Assembly (NCBI GenBank): GCA_025716815.1
Contig: JAIXMN010000019.1
Span: 62,001-126,000, forward strand
Source of the DNA: Dichotomocladium elegans
Lineage: Eukaryota > Mucoromycota > Mucoromycetes > Mucorales > Lichtheimiaceae
Direction of reading: 5' to 3'
DNA length: 64,000 nt
Shown here in pieces: positions 33,147-44,766 of the stretch (positions within the stretch are counted from its first letter, which is position 1; each line of letters begins with the position of its first letter). The notes beneath the pieces were generated by a model that worked only from the letters and a program-made list of their open reading frames with translations, did not search any database and was not told the origin of the DNA. The position numbers and the translations under genes were made by a program.

Positions 33147-36100
33147 CTAAATATCCTTGTTTTGTTTCTTTGAATCATCCTTATTCGCATTTTCCGCTCT
33201 CTCCTCCTCTTCCTCCTCCTTTTTCTTCTTCTCCTCTTCCTCTTTTTGCTTCATTTTCGCCTCCTCCTCTAACTTCTCAAGTCGTTTCAACGCCGCCTTT
33301 TGCACCTCTGCCTGCCAGTTTCTCACGTCATCCTCGTTCGGTCCCGTGGTAGGCAGCACTGCATGATATCGTGTCGAATCAGCAAAGACCTTGAGCGCCT
33401 TCGAGTAACTTGCGCGCACAAGGCTTGTCATTTCCTGCTCGGCCGCATCCTCTTCTCCAACCGTGTACCGATAGGGCTCGATTTTTCCGGGAAGGTCAAG
33501 AGACCAGACTGCCGTGTCGCCTAGAGCGGGTTGCAGATTCTTGCCGTGAATCCACGCAGGCACACTGCTCCTTGGACCGCCATACGTAATGTCCCTGAGC
33601 CGATACAATCCGGCCGTTGCGGCCGTGAGAAGCACGACGGCTGTTAGGAGCACCTGCCAAGACTTACGAAGGCGAAGCGAGACAGCCTCTATGGCCACGG
33701 CTGAAAGCATGGAGCTGTAAAGCGTGTTCGGAAGTATATCGCCCATTCGTAAGCTATAGGGACCAAAGCCCTGGAGCGAGACTGACTGGACCACTGTTGC
33801 CAAAGTGAGGTACGTCATGGACTGATAATACAGCTCTCTTGTGGCAACAGGGTCATAGCCCGCCCACGCGGCAGCCGCATCTCCCTGCTTTCTTTTCCAT
33901 AGTCGCCACCACTGCACTTGCCGCTTCTTCAGAATCATGTCCAGGGTCAAAAAGGCGACACATCCACCCAATGCCAGCACCATCAGCATGCGACCCACTG
34001 GGTTCAATGTCAGATATAGAGATGTCGTCACGGTCTCCCAGTAAGCCGAAGCTTTGCTTCCCAAGAACCAGTCTCGTAAAGGCCGAGGTCGCTGGCGTTC
34101 GTAGAGTGGAAGCTCATATACCGGATCAGGCATTGGTTTACTGACAAGGTGGTCCTGGATGGCGCCAGGATAATTCATCATGATCTGGTGGATCTCAATG
34201 AATTTCTCGGTCATCGTCATAGGCGAATAGCCTATAGTAACTTGCTTGTCTTCCACTAAACAGCAGCAGAGTAGTGCCAAAATCGAAAGATGATTTCAGA
34301 TTTTGCAGATAAGAAAAAAATCCAGTCATCTATAGTGTCGACCTTACGTTCTTCGTGAAATGCGCTCTCAATGATCCAGGAGGTGACCTCCTTCTTGGGA
34401 GAAGACATGCACGTTACTTCCTGTTGCGGTTTGTCTTCGTCAGGCAATCGGACGCTATGGCTGAGCAAATGACAGATTCGGTGATGCAACAGTCTGAACC
34501 GTGTTTCAATTGCATGAATCGGCGACTTGTCTTCACCGTTCTGCGTATTGTTGTCGTACAACATCTGGATCCACCAGTGATCATTAGGATCAACAATGTA
34601 CGGGTCGCCATACGCACTAATATCAATTAGTGATGAGGACGGTAAATGCAAAAAAGGAATCGCGAGAAGATACCTGACTTCATTCTGTTCCTTTTTATTC
34701 GTCACTGGCGGTCGATGATCATGCGAATGCAGTTTGCGGGAGGTAGCATAATGTTCAAGCATAATCTTGTCGTTATTTCTCACTGGCTCAATGGGCTGAG
34801 ACACGTTCCACCGCTGGCCGGCCTTATGAATGATCCAGACATTGTTCAAATCTGCATGAGGGTAGAGGGAAACTTCTTGTTCTGCCAGGGAGAATAGCAG
34901 ATATTGGGGATTTCAGCGGGCTTTTCTCCTTTGGGATATTACCAATCCACTTACGCGTGCTTCCAGTTGTGTATCGCTTAAAGTGCGAATGAAGATACCC
35001 TCCATTGGAACCCAGATGGCGTATAACTACGCTCGACCCATAAACGATTTCCTTCTGGGAAGGTTCGAAGGTGTTTCCCTCGAGGGAGTAACGAAGACGT
35101 GGACTCACAACAAGATCGTGGTCGCCCGCTCTGGGGATCATCGTCATATGTATATAAAATATTGCACCGTAAACAAGGAAAGGCAGCATCAGCGTCGTCA
35201 ATACACGTGCAAAACATTGGCGCGCAATATAAAACTACATAAATCCATAGGAAAAAGATGTCGTTATTTCTCTAGCTTGAGAATAAAGCAAAAAAAAAAA
35301 AAAAAACTTACTAATGAAAAACGTTTCTCACCAAGAATTCGCCATAGATATAAGACAGATGAGATCCAGGCGATTACCAAGGTAAATAGGCCCTGCCATT
35401 TAATGCTATATATCATGAAGGTACATGTGAGAGCGTGTTTTGGGGAAATGTTCAGTTACACGTCTTACCTTAACGTGCCACCAATGCTCAGGCCTGTGGC
35501 AATCAATTCTGTCCAAGGAATGTTAAAAGGCTCTCTACATGATTCATGTTATGAGCAAATCGATGCTTGTTCCGCTCCTCTCTTTTTCATTAACCTTTCT
35601 TGTCGTTTCATCTGGGTCGCCCACACCCAACCCGTCATTGCCGCAAAGAAACAAAAAAGACCTTCTGTCATAACAAACTTGCTCTGCGTAATCAGACCAT
35701 TTTCTAAAATAACTAGGCCTGCCGCAGTCGTCGCAGAAAGGCGGTTATGGCCTAACGCCTTGACGGTCAAGTAGATAATAGGCGCCAGCAGAGCACCGGT
35801 AAAGATAGAAAACAAGCGTAGTGTACTTAACGGGAAGCTATCTACCATTCTGGGGGGGTAGAGGGGAAGATATCCAGTATATCAACGAGCGTATAGATCA
35901 CAAAGAACGCAGATGTGTTATGACACTTACTGTCCCGGATAATAGACGGGTTCTGTCCCCATATAACCGGCTATGTATTTCGCCACATAGGCATAAATCA
36001 TGCCGCTCAGCGGTGGTATGGCACCAACGAAGAATTTGCCCTGGATGTACCAGTTGATTTGTGTGCACAGCTCGATTTCATTCGGTCTGGAATGTGTTCC

Positions 36101-36375
36101 CCACCACCATCACCACCCAGAAAGAATTGAATATCGGAAAAGCGACATGAGCAAATGACTTACATGACTCCAGCCGGTTGATCGTAGTGAATTAGCCGAA
36201 CCGCGAGTGAAAAGGACGTCAAAAGAATAATGTATCCGTATTCGCTAGAAACAAATCTAGAAAGACCGCCTTTGCCGCTCCCACGACTAGTTGGCTTGTG
36301 TAGAGGGGAAGAAGGGATATGTGTCGTTTTCTCCTCAAAAGGATATGAAAAGTCTGAAGACAACGGCGTTTCCAT
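33147..36375 (-). CDS. Divergent protein O-mannosyltransferase (PMT) family protein
   Basis: PMTs are ER membrane enzymes that move mannose from dolichol phosphate to Ser/Thr. The start at 36375 gives METPLSSDFSYPFEEK, then a first helix YGYIILLTSFSLAVRLI. The luminal loop aligns with PMT loop 1 (AGVIPNEIELCTQINWYIQG, FFVGAIPPLSGMIYAY). Next come STLRLFSIFTGALLAPIIYL, AAGLVILENGLITQSKFVMT and GLSIGGTLR..IKWQGLFTL, all in PMT order. MIR-domain sequence follows (VSPRLRYSLEGNTF, IVYGSSVVIRHLGSNGGYLH, NNVWIIHKAGQRW), then a C-terminal multi-helix region. In loop 1 the usual DE is NE and HPPL is IPPL; the usual QSR is QSK. After the helices is a luminal-looking segment and a Lys/Glu coiled coil at the end (about residues 345-372 of the last exon). 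It could be an atypical enzyme or a pseudoenzyme partner. About seven introns. Confidence 0.8.
35290..35306. repeat. Poly-A tract (17 nt) in a PMT intron
   Basis: An uninterrupted run of 17 A residues on the plus strand, within non-coding sequence of the PMT gene. Confidence 0.8.
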
Positions 36376-36553
36376 TCTTCTTATATGTGCGATTCGTATT
36401 ACGAATAACAAAAGAGAAGATAGGCTTAAAGAATGGTTATCTGTCCATAGGCTTTTAAACAATCTGTCAAAACCAAGTATATTGCAAAAACAACCAAATT
36501 TAATCAGCTCATACCAGCCAGCCCCTTCCTTTTTTTTTCAGACGTATGGGTAT

Positions 36554-37692
36554 CTAGTTTTTAAGTAATGGAAACTGTACAGCTGCCTCATAATTATCAC
36601 TATTGAGTTCGCGCCATCCAGAGATAGCCATGTCTAGATTATCCGGATGGATTTCATTAAAATGGGTTGCGATCGTCTCCATCAAAAGTGCGAAGGCAGC
36701 CTACATCATTGTTCGTTCCCCCATCAGATTTCACAACTCAAGTCCCACTAGTTATCTAACCCACCTGATTTCCAGCTGCGCTCAAGTGAAGACCATCAGC
36801 GAGATACGTGTCGAGATGACCGTCTGCTAGTTGGACGATCCGGGTCCACAAATCAGCCACCACAACACCTTTTTCCTTGGCCACCTGCCGCGCTGCTTCT
36901 GCATATGCTTTGGTTGTCTCATAATTTCGGTTTAACGGTCCATCACAGTTCTCTCGCCACTGCGATTCATTAAGTGGAGGAGGTGTAATCACAATGAGAC
37001 GCATGTCTGCGTTAAAGTACGGCGAGTCGGGCGATTGGACCATGGAAATCATGTCTCGCAGGTTAGACTTATATTCCTCAAGCGGTATGTGCTGTGGACT
37101 AAACGACAACGCTGCGTCGTTGGCGCCCAAAAAGATGGTGGCCAGCTCAATCTTGGCGGGTGTTTCGCGTTGATACTTGACCGTAGGCATAATCTGGCGC
37201 CAAACAGGCAGGGCCCATCGCGTATTATAACCTGTCAATCAATCATGGATTCCATCCTCGTGAGTTTAGAGGTCGAACCCAAGCTTCTACACACATCAAT
37301 GCCTTCATATCGGATATAGTTACCCGAGAAACCGCGGTTCATGACGTCTCTTTTGCGCGCATACGCCTTACAGATAGATGAGTTCAACGAATTATTTTTA
37401 CATGTGCGCCTTTTTGATCTCTGTGCTGCTCAGACTTACATTGGCAAGTGCAGCACCGAAGCCCTTTGTCTCAGGATTGAAACTGAACTGAGTAAGGTGG
37501 CGGGTGGTTGTCAGAGGTGTTTGTCGTTCGCTTGTCGATTTGTTCTTTGCGTGTGCATTTGCATATAATTAGATACCTGCGTGATCGAGTCCTGGGTAAA
37601 GGGTAATAGTGTTAACCACACGGGTTTCCCCTTTATCTTTTCAGGTCCATGCATACTCCGAACAATACAAGCTGGTGATAACAATGTTGCAT
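36554..37692 (-). CDS. IAH1: IAH1-type SGNH/GDSL esterase with a 15-nt micro-exon
   Basis: The family hydrolyses short-chain esters such as isoamyl acetate. Exon 1 (37657-37692) encodes MQHCYHQLVLFG, micro-exon 2 (37577-37591) encodes DSITQ, and exon 3 (37440-37487) encodes FSFNPETKGFGAALAN, giving LFGDSITQFSF as in yeast MDYEKFLLFGDSITEFAF. The catalytic Ser is therefore in the 15-nt exon. Later exons carry AYARKRDVMNRGFSGYNTRW, ATIFLGANDAALS (block III Asn), PPPLNESQW and LADGLHLSAAGNQ (block V Asp and His). About 250 residues, normal for the family, ending QFPLLKN. Without exon 2 the protein would lack its nucleophile. An in-frame upstream ATG (near 37788) would add residues not conserved in the family. 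Five or more introns. Confidence 0.93.
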
Positions 37693-39679
37693 AACTACTA
37701 ACGGATTCGAGAGTCCCAGGCGGCAGAAAAGGCAACACAAGAATGAGCACGACTTGTTCCTTTCGGGAAGGGGGAGCGGGTGGATCTTCATACTTTGAAA
37801 CACCGTCGGGGGTATTGTGCTCACGCCTGCTTTGGCGTATTTCAGTCCGGCGACCCTACTTGCTCTCTTTTCTCAATCTTTATATCGTTCGTACAATACG
37901 ATGAAGACGTTTGTCAGTCCCGGCAATGCAGTATGCTGCAGCTTACTCTCTTTCTGCGGCATTATTTTCCTTGTAAGATTCTTGGACAGAGATACTAAGC
38001 TTCACCTCAGTGAGCCATGACGCAGATGCTTACTTCCTGTCGGCATCACTAGGTCTTGCTGGGAATAGCGTTCGATGCCCGGGTCGAGGTGTTGACTGAA
38101 TACGTTGACGATCCAGATGACCCACATGCTACCGCCACCGCGTGTTTTACTGCTGCCATTATCTACGCGTGTTTCCTTGCATTCTGCGGTTGCCAGGTAA
38201 AACAAGGAGTGATGCTGTTTCAGCTTTGAAAAAGAGCCACAAAGACACGGATATTGATATGCTCTATCTATTCTAAATCTTAGACTCTCGTCCACAAGTA
38301 CAATTCGCGTAACCAGATTCAGCTTTAAGAACATCGAAGAAACAGATAGTATCAGGATTTCAGGACATTGACGAGCACGGCCAACAACTTGTGTGTATCC
38401 ATGATCTTCCCCTTTTTTCGCGCTCCTCTACATCTATATAAACGTGAAAGATATCCCTACCCATCCAGTGCTTGCTGCCGTCAGACGTTCGAAAGGTCCC
38501 CCGCGATCGGCAAAAAGAATATGGTGGTGGTGATTTCATGCTACTTTTTATTTTTAATCAAGTTTACGATCATGGACATCACGCCACTAGTGTTAAGTAT
38601 ATCCATTGTGATAGAGGCAATTTATGCGTGTAATAAGTCGAGGTGTTTTCGTGCATGCTGCTGAGCACACGGGTGAAATGTGAATGGGCAAAAGATCGAG
38701 CCTGTTACTATGTTATCACGCAACAGGTTATGTTGCTTAAATGATATACTCTGCCCAACCGGCTACATCTTTAAGATGCCTCGCGCACCTTCATAGGCTA
38801 CTCCACCGCCAAGTTGTTTTCATATCCCGCGAACAAAAAGTTCCACTGGTGATAACTCAGTGTGTCCGACTTTGGTTTGAGGGCTGCGCTCCAACGTTGA
38901 CCATATGAGGATACCTTTTTTTGATGGCAATCGCCCTCCCCCATGGATATGGTTGCTTGGGTGGCAGACACTTGCACGCATTGCTATTACTAAAAGTATA
39001 CAGCATACGAGAACTGGTCTTTTTATGCGATATGAAAAGCCTCGGTGGAGAGCTAGATCTCGCAAATCGAGATATACTTTTGGTTCGGGTCTTTCCTTGG
39101 TTGCACATACAGTTGCTTCGCGACTTATTCATGACAAGCGTTATTTTTTCTTCATGATTTTAGCAACTTTGCTAGATCATTCGCAGACACTAAATTACGT
39201 CTGTTAACATTAGAGTCTTTCGCTTTGCCTAATATTCCTAACGTTACGCATGAAAGATGTGAATAATGAAAGCGTTTGAAGCTGTAGAGTACAGCGGATT
39301 ACTGCATCTAGTAAGAATGGTTGGGATTTGTCTTTCTAATGGATAAATGTATTTGCTCTCTTCGGAACTGCAACATAACATCTTCATCCTCTATCTATTT
39401 GCCCCAGCTACAAATGAATATCAAATTTCATAGAAATGGAATGGTGACGCTAATCACTTCAAACAGAAGAGACAAGGAAGGCGCTATGTCAGCTGTGGTG
39501 TTCGACGCGAAAAAGCGAAAATGCCACACCTAAAAAGGAAGTCATATTCGTATCGCTTCGGTGCCTGGAAAAGCGCGTTGCCTTCTACGTGACTCGATCG
39601 CGTTTTCTAGCCCTCGTTTCCCCCCCCCTCTTTTTTCACTTCACCCCTTCTTTCAAAACCAAAGGAGTTATAATCCACA
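37693..39679. other. Intergenic, 2.0 kb: IAH1 and TOP2 5' flanks
   Basis: Divergent spacer between IAH1 and TOP2. A 110-codon minus-strand frame at 38002-38334 (GGGSMWVIWIVNVFSQHLDP near its end) has no recognisable family and no clear partner exon; it may be chance or a decayed gene. The remaining frames are short. E2F/MBF-like motifs lie near the TOP2 end. Confidence 0.4.
39505..39607 (+). promoter_or_regulatory. Candidate cell-cycle (E2F/MBF-like) sites upstream of TOP2
   Basis: ACGCGAAAAAGCGAAA (39505-39520), AAGCGCG (39571-39577) and TCGCGTTTTC (39598-39607) lie 70-175 bp before the TOP2 ATG. They resemble TTTSSCGC/ACGCG elements that drive S/G2 genes in fungi and animals. A C-rich tract (39621-39630) follows. 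Binding is inferred from motif resemblance only. Confidence 0.3.
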
Positions 39680-42600
39680 ATGACCATTTCCGACGATGAT
39701 TTCGTATCTGACCAGGATAGTATGAAAGATCAAGACTTTGAGGATAGTGGCGATGACTCCGATTTTGCTTTCGATGATGAACCACCGGTTAAAAAGGTAC
39801 GCATCACCGCTTCTAGCTCCTCTACTTTGTACTACTGTCACAGAAATACAATCTTCTTACGAATCTTGCTGTTTCTAATAATGCATCGCTATTGATGTGC
39901 TCAGCAAAGGGTGTCACGAAAGACTACACCCAAGGCAAAAGTAGCTCCTAAAGAACCCGCCGTAAAGAAGACGCCTGCTAAGCCTAGGGGCAAGAAAGCA
40001 GCAGTGGCAGCTGGTCAGAAGGGCATTGAAGAAATGTTCGCAGCATCTTCTGCTAATAGTGCAGCTGGAGATTCGGTATCTTCTCTGTCCAACAGCGTCG
40101 GCCAGGATATGAACGGTGATACGATCATGAAAGAGTCCACGAACAGCAAAGTTAACGGCAGTAATGAGAAACGCACGGTTGAGGAAATCTATAAAAAGAA
40201 AACGCAGTTGGAGCATATTCTGCTGCGTCCCGACACGTACATTGGATCCACTGAAGCAGAAGAGCAAGAGATGTGGGTCTTTGATTCGGAAGAAGAATTG
40301 ATCAAGCGTAAGAAAATCAAATACGTTCCTGGTCTTTACAAAATTGTCGATGAGATTCTTGTTAATGCAGCAGACAACAAGGTATTGATCTATATCGGCT
40401 TACTTCTTGCACAACGGAAATTCAACCTTAATCGTTTGTTGACTGTAGATCCGCGATCCGTCCATGAACGTAATCAAGGTTGTCATTGATCGCGCACAAA
40501 ACCTTATTTCCATCCACAACAATGGCCGCGGCATTCCGATCACCATTCATAAGGAGGAGAATATTTATGTTCCCGAACTCATCTTCGGCCATCTCTTGAC
40601 GTCTTCCAACTATGATGATAACCAAAAGAAGGTCACTGGCGGCCGGAATGGTTACGGTGCCAAACTCTGCAACATTTTCAGCACAGAATTCATCGTTGAG
40701 ACCGCGGATAAAGAACGCAATCTAAAATATCGTCAGGTCTTTAAAAACAACATGTCCGAAAAAGGCAAACCCAAAGTATCTGCAAACCCCAGAAGCGAGG
40801 AATACACCCGAATCACCTTCAAACCTGACCTTGCGAAGTTCAACATGACCGAGTTGGACGAGGACTTCGAGGCATTGATCAAAAAGCGTGTGTATGACTT
40901 GGCAGGTTGTGTCGGAGGCGTCAATGTGTACCTGAACGGGACCAGAATCAATATCAAGAACTTCCAGAAATACGCAGAACTTTACACCAAGGTGATGGAG
41001 ATCAAGAATGCGGAAAACAAGAAGCCGATCATCCATGATGTGTCGAGTGATCGCTGGCAAGTCAGTTTTTCCGTCAGTGATGGTCAATTCAATCAGGTAT
41101 CTTGGGCCAGTGTGCGAGTGTGTGGAATTAACGATTGAACTGACTTGTCGCACGGGCTTTAATAGATCAGTTTCGTCAATTCTATCTGTACTGCAAAGGG
41201 TGGCGTTCACGTCACACACGTCGTTGATCAAATCGTCAAAGCCATCATGCCAGCAGTTCAGAAGAGCTGCGGCAGCAAGAACGTCAAACCCTTCACGGTC
41301 AAGAACCACATGTGTATCTTTATCAATTGCTTGATTGAGAACCCTTCATTTGATTCGCAAACCAAAGAAAACATGACGTTGCGCCAGAGTGCTTTTGGCT
41401 CTTCTTACAAGGCTAGCGATACCTTTATTAAGAACGGTATGTATGCTACTCCATCCTCCTCTTCCAGTGACTCTGAACTCAATTCCTCTTCTATTTTTTC
41501 AAGTTATCAAGTCGGGTATTGTTGATCAAATTGTGAAGTCATTTAAGATCAGGGAAGAAGAGCAGATGACAAAGGCAGATAGCGGCAAAATGCAACGGTA
41601 AGTAGCGGTGATTCATTCTACACGGAGGTCATGCTGCTTACAAGTCTACCGATCCAGCCGTCTTAAAATCCCCAAGCTTGAAGATGCCAATCTTGCTGGC
41701 ACCAAAGCACATAGCAAGAAATGTACGTTAATTTTGACTGAGGGTGACTCTGCCAAAACCCTCGTTCTTAGTGGTCTCTCGGTTGTCGGTCGTGACCTTT
41801 ATGGTGTATTTCCTTTGCGCGGTAAACTACTCAACGTCCGTGATGCATCCAATCAGCAGATCATGAACAACACGGAAATCAGCCATGTTAAGCAGATCCT
41901 TGGTTTGAAACACGGAAAAACATACACGGATGTTGACGAGCTTCGCTACGGAAAGCTCATGATCATGACCGATCAGGTATTGTGACGAAACTAATGGTAT
42001 ATGTTGCAGCAGTTTTCTCTAATTTGCTTGATATCAGGATTATGATGGTTCACATATCAAGGGTTTGATCATCAATTTTATTGATGAGATGTTCCCAAGT
42101 CTACTTAACATCCCCGGCTTTCTTTTGGAGTTCGTTACACCTATTATTAGAGTAAGTCGTATGCTGGGGTTGCTATGCCTGCAAATAGTAACAAAAGATC
42201 GACAGTGTAAGCACAAACGTAACAAACGTGAAGTGTCTTTCTTCACCATTCCCGAGTACGAATCCTGGGCACTTGAAAATAATAAGAACAACGAGTGGGA
42301 GCCCAAGTACTTCAAGGTAAAGAAAGCCAATCATTTAAAGAAGGGAGCAAAATTCATCGAGATATATGTATAGGGTCTGGGTACCTCCGATAGAAAAGAT
42401 GCTCGCAATTACTTTTCAAACTTGGATATCCACAAGAAAGAATTTGCAGTTGCCGATAGCACTGATCGTCAATTAGTCGACATGGCATTTAACAAGAAAA
42501 AAGTTGCTGAGCGCAAGGAATGGCTCTCAGCCTACACGGTAGGAACTAAGAATATCTGTGCTCTCCCATGGCATTCCACTAACTGGGTTATATACGTTGT

Positions 42601-44687
42601 TAGTCTGACACCTTTATGGATCACAGCGTCAATCAAATCAAGATTTCCGACTTTGTCAACCAGGAGCTTATGTTATTCAGTATGGCTGACAATGTCCGCT
42701 CCATTCCGTCCGTAGTGGATGGTTTCAAACCTACCCAACGCAAAGTTATTTTCGCCTCGATCTTGCGTGCAAAGAAGACGAATTCTGAAATCAAAGTCGC
42801 TCAACTGGCAACTTACGTTGCAAATGCTACAAAATATCACCACGGCGAGACAAGTGTTGCAAGCACCATCGTCGGTATGGCCCAGGATTTCGTCGGAAGC
42901 AACAATATTAATCTACTTGTACCCGCCGGTCAGTTCGGTACGAGACATGAGGTTTGTTGTACTGGCGCTTCATCTCTTCTGTGCGAAATGCTGACTGTGT
43001 TTTTTCATTAGGGTGGCAAAGCGGCAGCTAGTCCACGTTACCTAAATACTCGGCTTCAAAAAATTGCACGCCATATCTTCCACCCGGCGGATGACAACAT
43101 TCTTGAATATCTTATTGAAGAGAACAAATCTATTGAACCTAGATGGTAAGCGCTGACCTATGGGACATAAGACAGGTTGGAAGCTCACGCATCATCTAAC
43201 AGGTACGTCCCAGTATTACCGATGGTTCTCGTTAATGGTGCCGATGGTATTGGAACCGGTAAGTAATTGGATGCGTAGAGCAGTAGAGACTTCCTTTGTG
43301 AACTCATGACCAAATTAGGATGGAGTACAAACATTCCAAACTATAATCCACGTGACATTATCGATAATTTGATTCGAATGATGGACGGCCAGGAGCTTGT
43401 CCCAATGAAGCCATGGTTCCGCGGATTTACTGTAAGGAATCCATATTTTCCTCGGCCGTAACCATTTTCTTACGATTATTTCTCTAGGGAGAGATTTCTC
43501 CAGCTGGGCCTGGCCGCTACAGTGTAAATGGCATTGCCAATATCACTGATGACGGTTCAATCAAGGTGACCGAGCTTCCTGTTCGTTTATGGACAGATAA
43601 CTTTAGGGATCATCTGGACTTCCTTCGTGATCCAAAGGACAAGAAAGCGGACATCAATATTACTGTGAGTGTTTAGTACAATAGCACGATTGCGGTTTAC
43701 ATGGGGCTTATGTTAAATTGACTGTAGGACTACATGAATAACTCCACAGACTGTGCGATTGAATTTACAGTACAGCTTGACCTTCAAAATCTCAATAAGG
43801 CGGAAGACATTGGCCTTTTAAAGGTGCTGAAGATGACGACGTCCATTGCTACTACAAATATTGTGTGTTTCGACAAGGACGGACGATTGAAGAGATACGA
43901 AACACCCGAAGAAGTGCTCAGAGAATTTTACCCGCTTCGATTAGAATATTATCAGAAGCGCAAGGTGAAGATGGACGAATATTTTTGCAAGGCTCTTCGT
44001 GGGCTAAAACGTTTGTAATTTAGGATTACCTCCTCGAAGTACTTGCGGACGAGTTCGAGCGACTGGATAACAAGGCACGCTTTATGGAACTTGTGATCAA
44101 AAAGGAGCTCGTCTACATCAATCGCAAGGAGGAGGACGTCATCGCCGATTTTGAAAAGCACGGCCTTAAGCGCATCTTCCCACTCAAGAAGCGCAATGTG
44201 CTTGCCACTGAAGATGCAGAGGAGACGCAAAACGGTGGTGAAGGTGGTAGTCAGTCAGACAATGGATATGAATATCTGTTCTCCATTAATGTCCGAGGCT
44301 TCACCATGCAAAAGGTACCTGCAAAGAATCTCGATCCGAAGATAAAAATGCTCACATAGTATTTTCGCTAGGTCGAGGAACTGAGAAAGCAACGAGAGTC
44401 GAAACTCAAGGAGAAGGAGGAGGTGCAAGCAACGGATATCAAGGTGATGTGGCGCAGGGACCTTGACAATGTCTTGAAGCATTGGGATGTGAGTGTAAAA
44501 TGCTGAATGGATAAGGCAAATTTATATTGAATTCTCTTTTCTTTGCGTGACGCACTCATAGGATCTGCTGAAGGAGGACGAGGAAATGTCGAAAATGACG
44601 AAGCCGATGCCTTCCTCTGTACTCAAGCGGAAGAGACCGGCGAAACCAAAGGCGCCGAAAAAGAAGATTGTCGAGGACAGCGACTGA
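39680..44687 (+). CDS. TOP2: DNA topoisomerase II
   Basis: This ATP-dependent nuclear enzyme passes one duplex through a double-strand break in another. An acidic N-terminus (MTISDDDFVSDQDSMKDQDF) and Lys/Ala-rich linker precede the ATPase domain: LEHILLRPDTYIGSTE, GLYKIVDEILVNAADNK, ISIHNNGRGIPI and GGRNGYGAKLCNIFS. TOPRIM motifs are ILTEGDSAKTLVLSGL and DQDYDGSHIKGLIIN. The breakage-reunion domain has SMADNVRSIPSVVDGFKPTQ, HHGETSVASTIVGMAQDFVG, and GQFGTRHEGGKAAASPRYLN with the catalytic Tyr in PRYL. Then come MVLVNGADGIGTGWSTNIPN and LRLEYYQKRK, and the C-gate coiled coil to VMWRRDLDNVLKHWDDLLKE. I estimate about 1,300 residues. Only about 45 residues follow the core (KRKRPAKPKAPKKKIVEDSD), so the usual large C-terminal regulatory region is nearly absent. 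About 17 introns of 50-110 nt. Confidence 0.96.
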
Positions 44688-44766
44688 TGGGAATGAGTGT
44701 ATCATCTGCGGATATGAAGAGTTCTTGATAAAAACATGGAAAGAGTGAATAAAGGAGAACCGAACA

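Noticed and set aside
34983..35774. 263-codon plus-strand open frame
   Set aside because: It runs across exons and introns of the PMT gene on the other strand and has no recognisable domain.
37592..37620. Continuous reading LLPFTQDSITQ suggesting a GDSL motif lacking its Gly
   Set aside because: The sequence before DSITQ ends in CCCAG and is an intron; splicing to the upstream exon restores LFGDSITQ.
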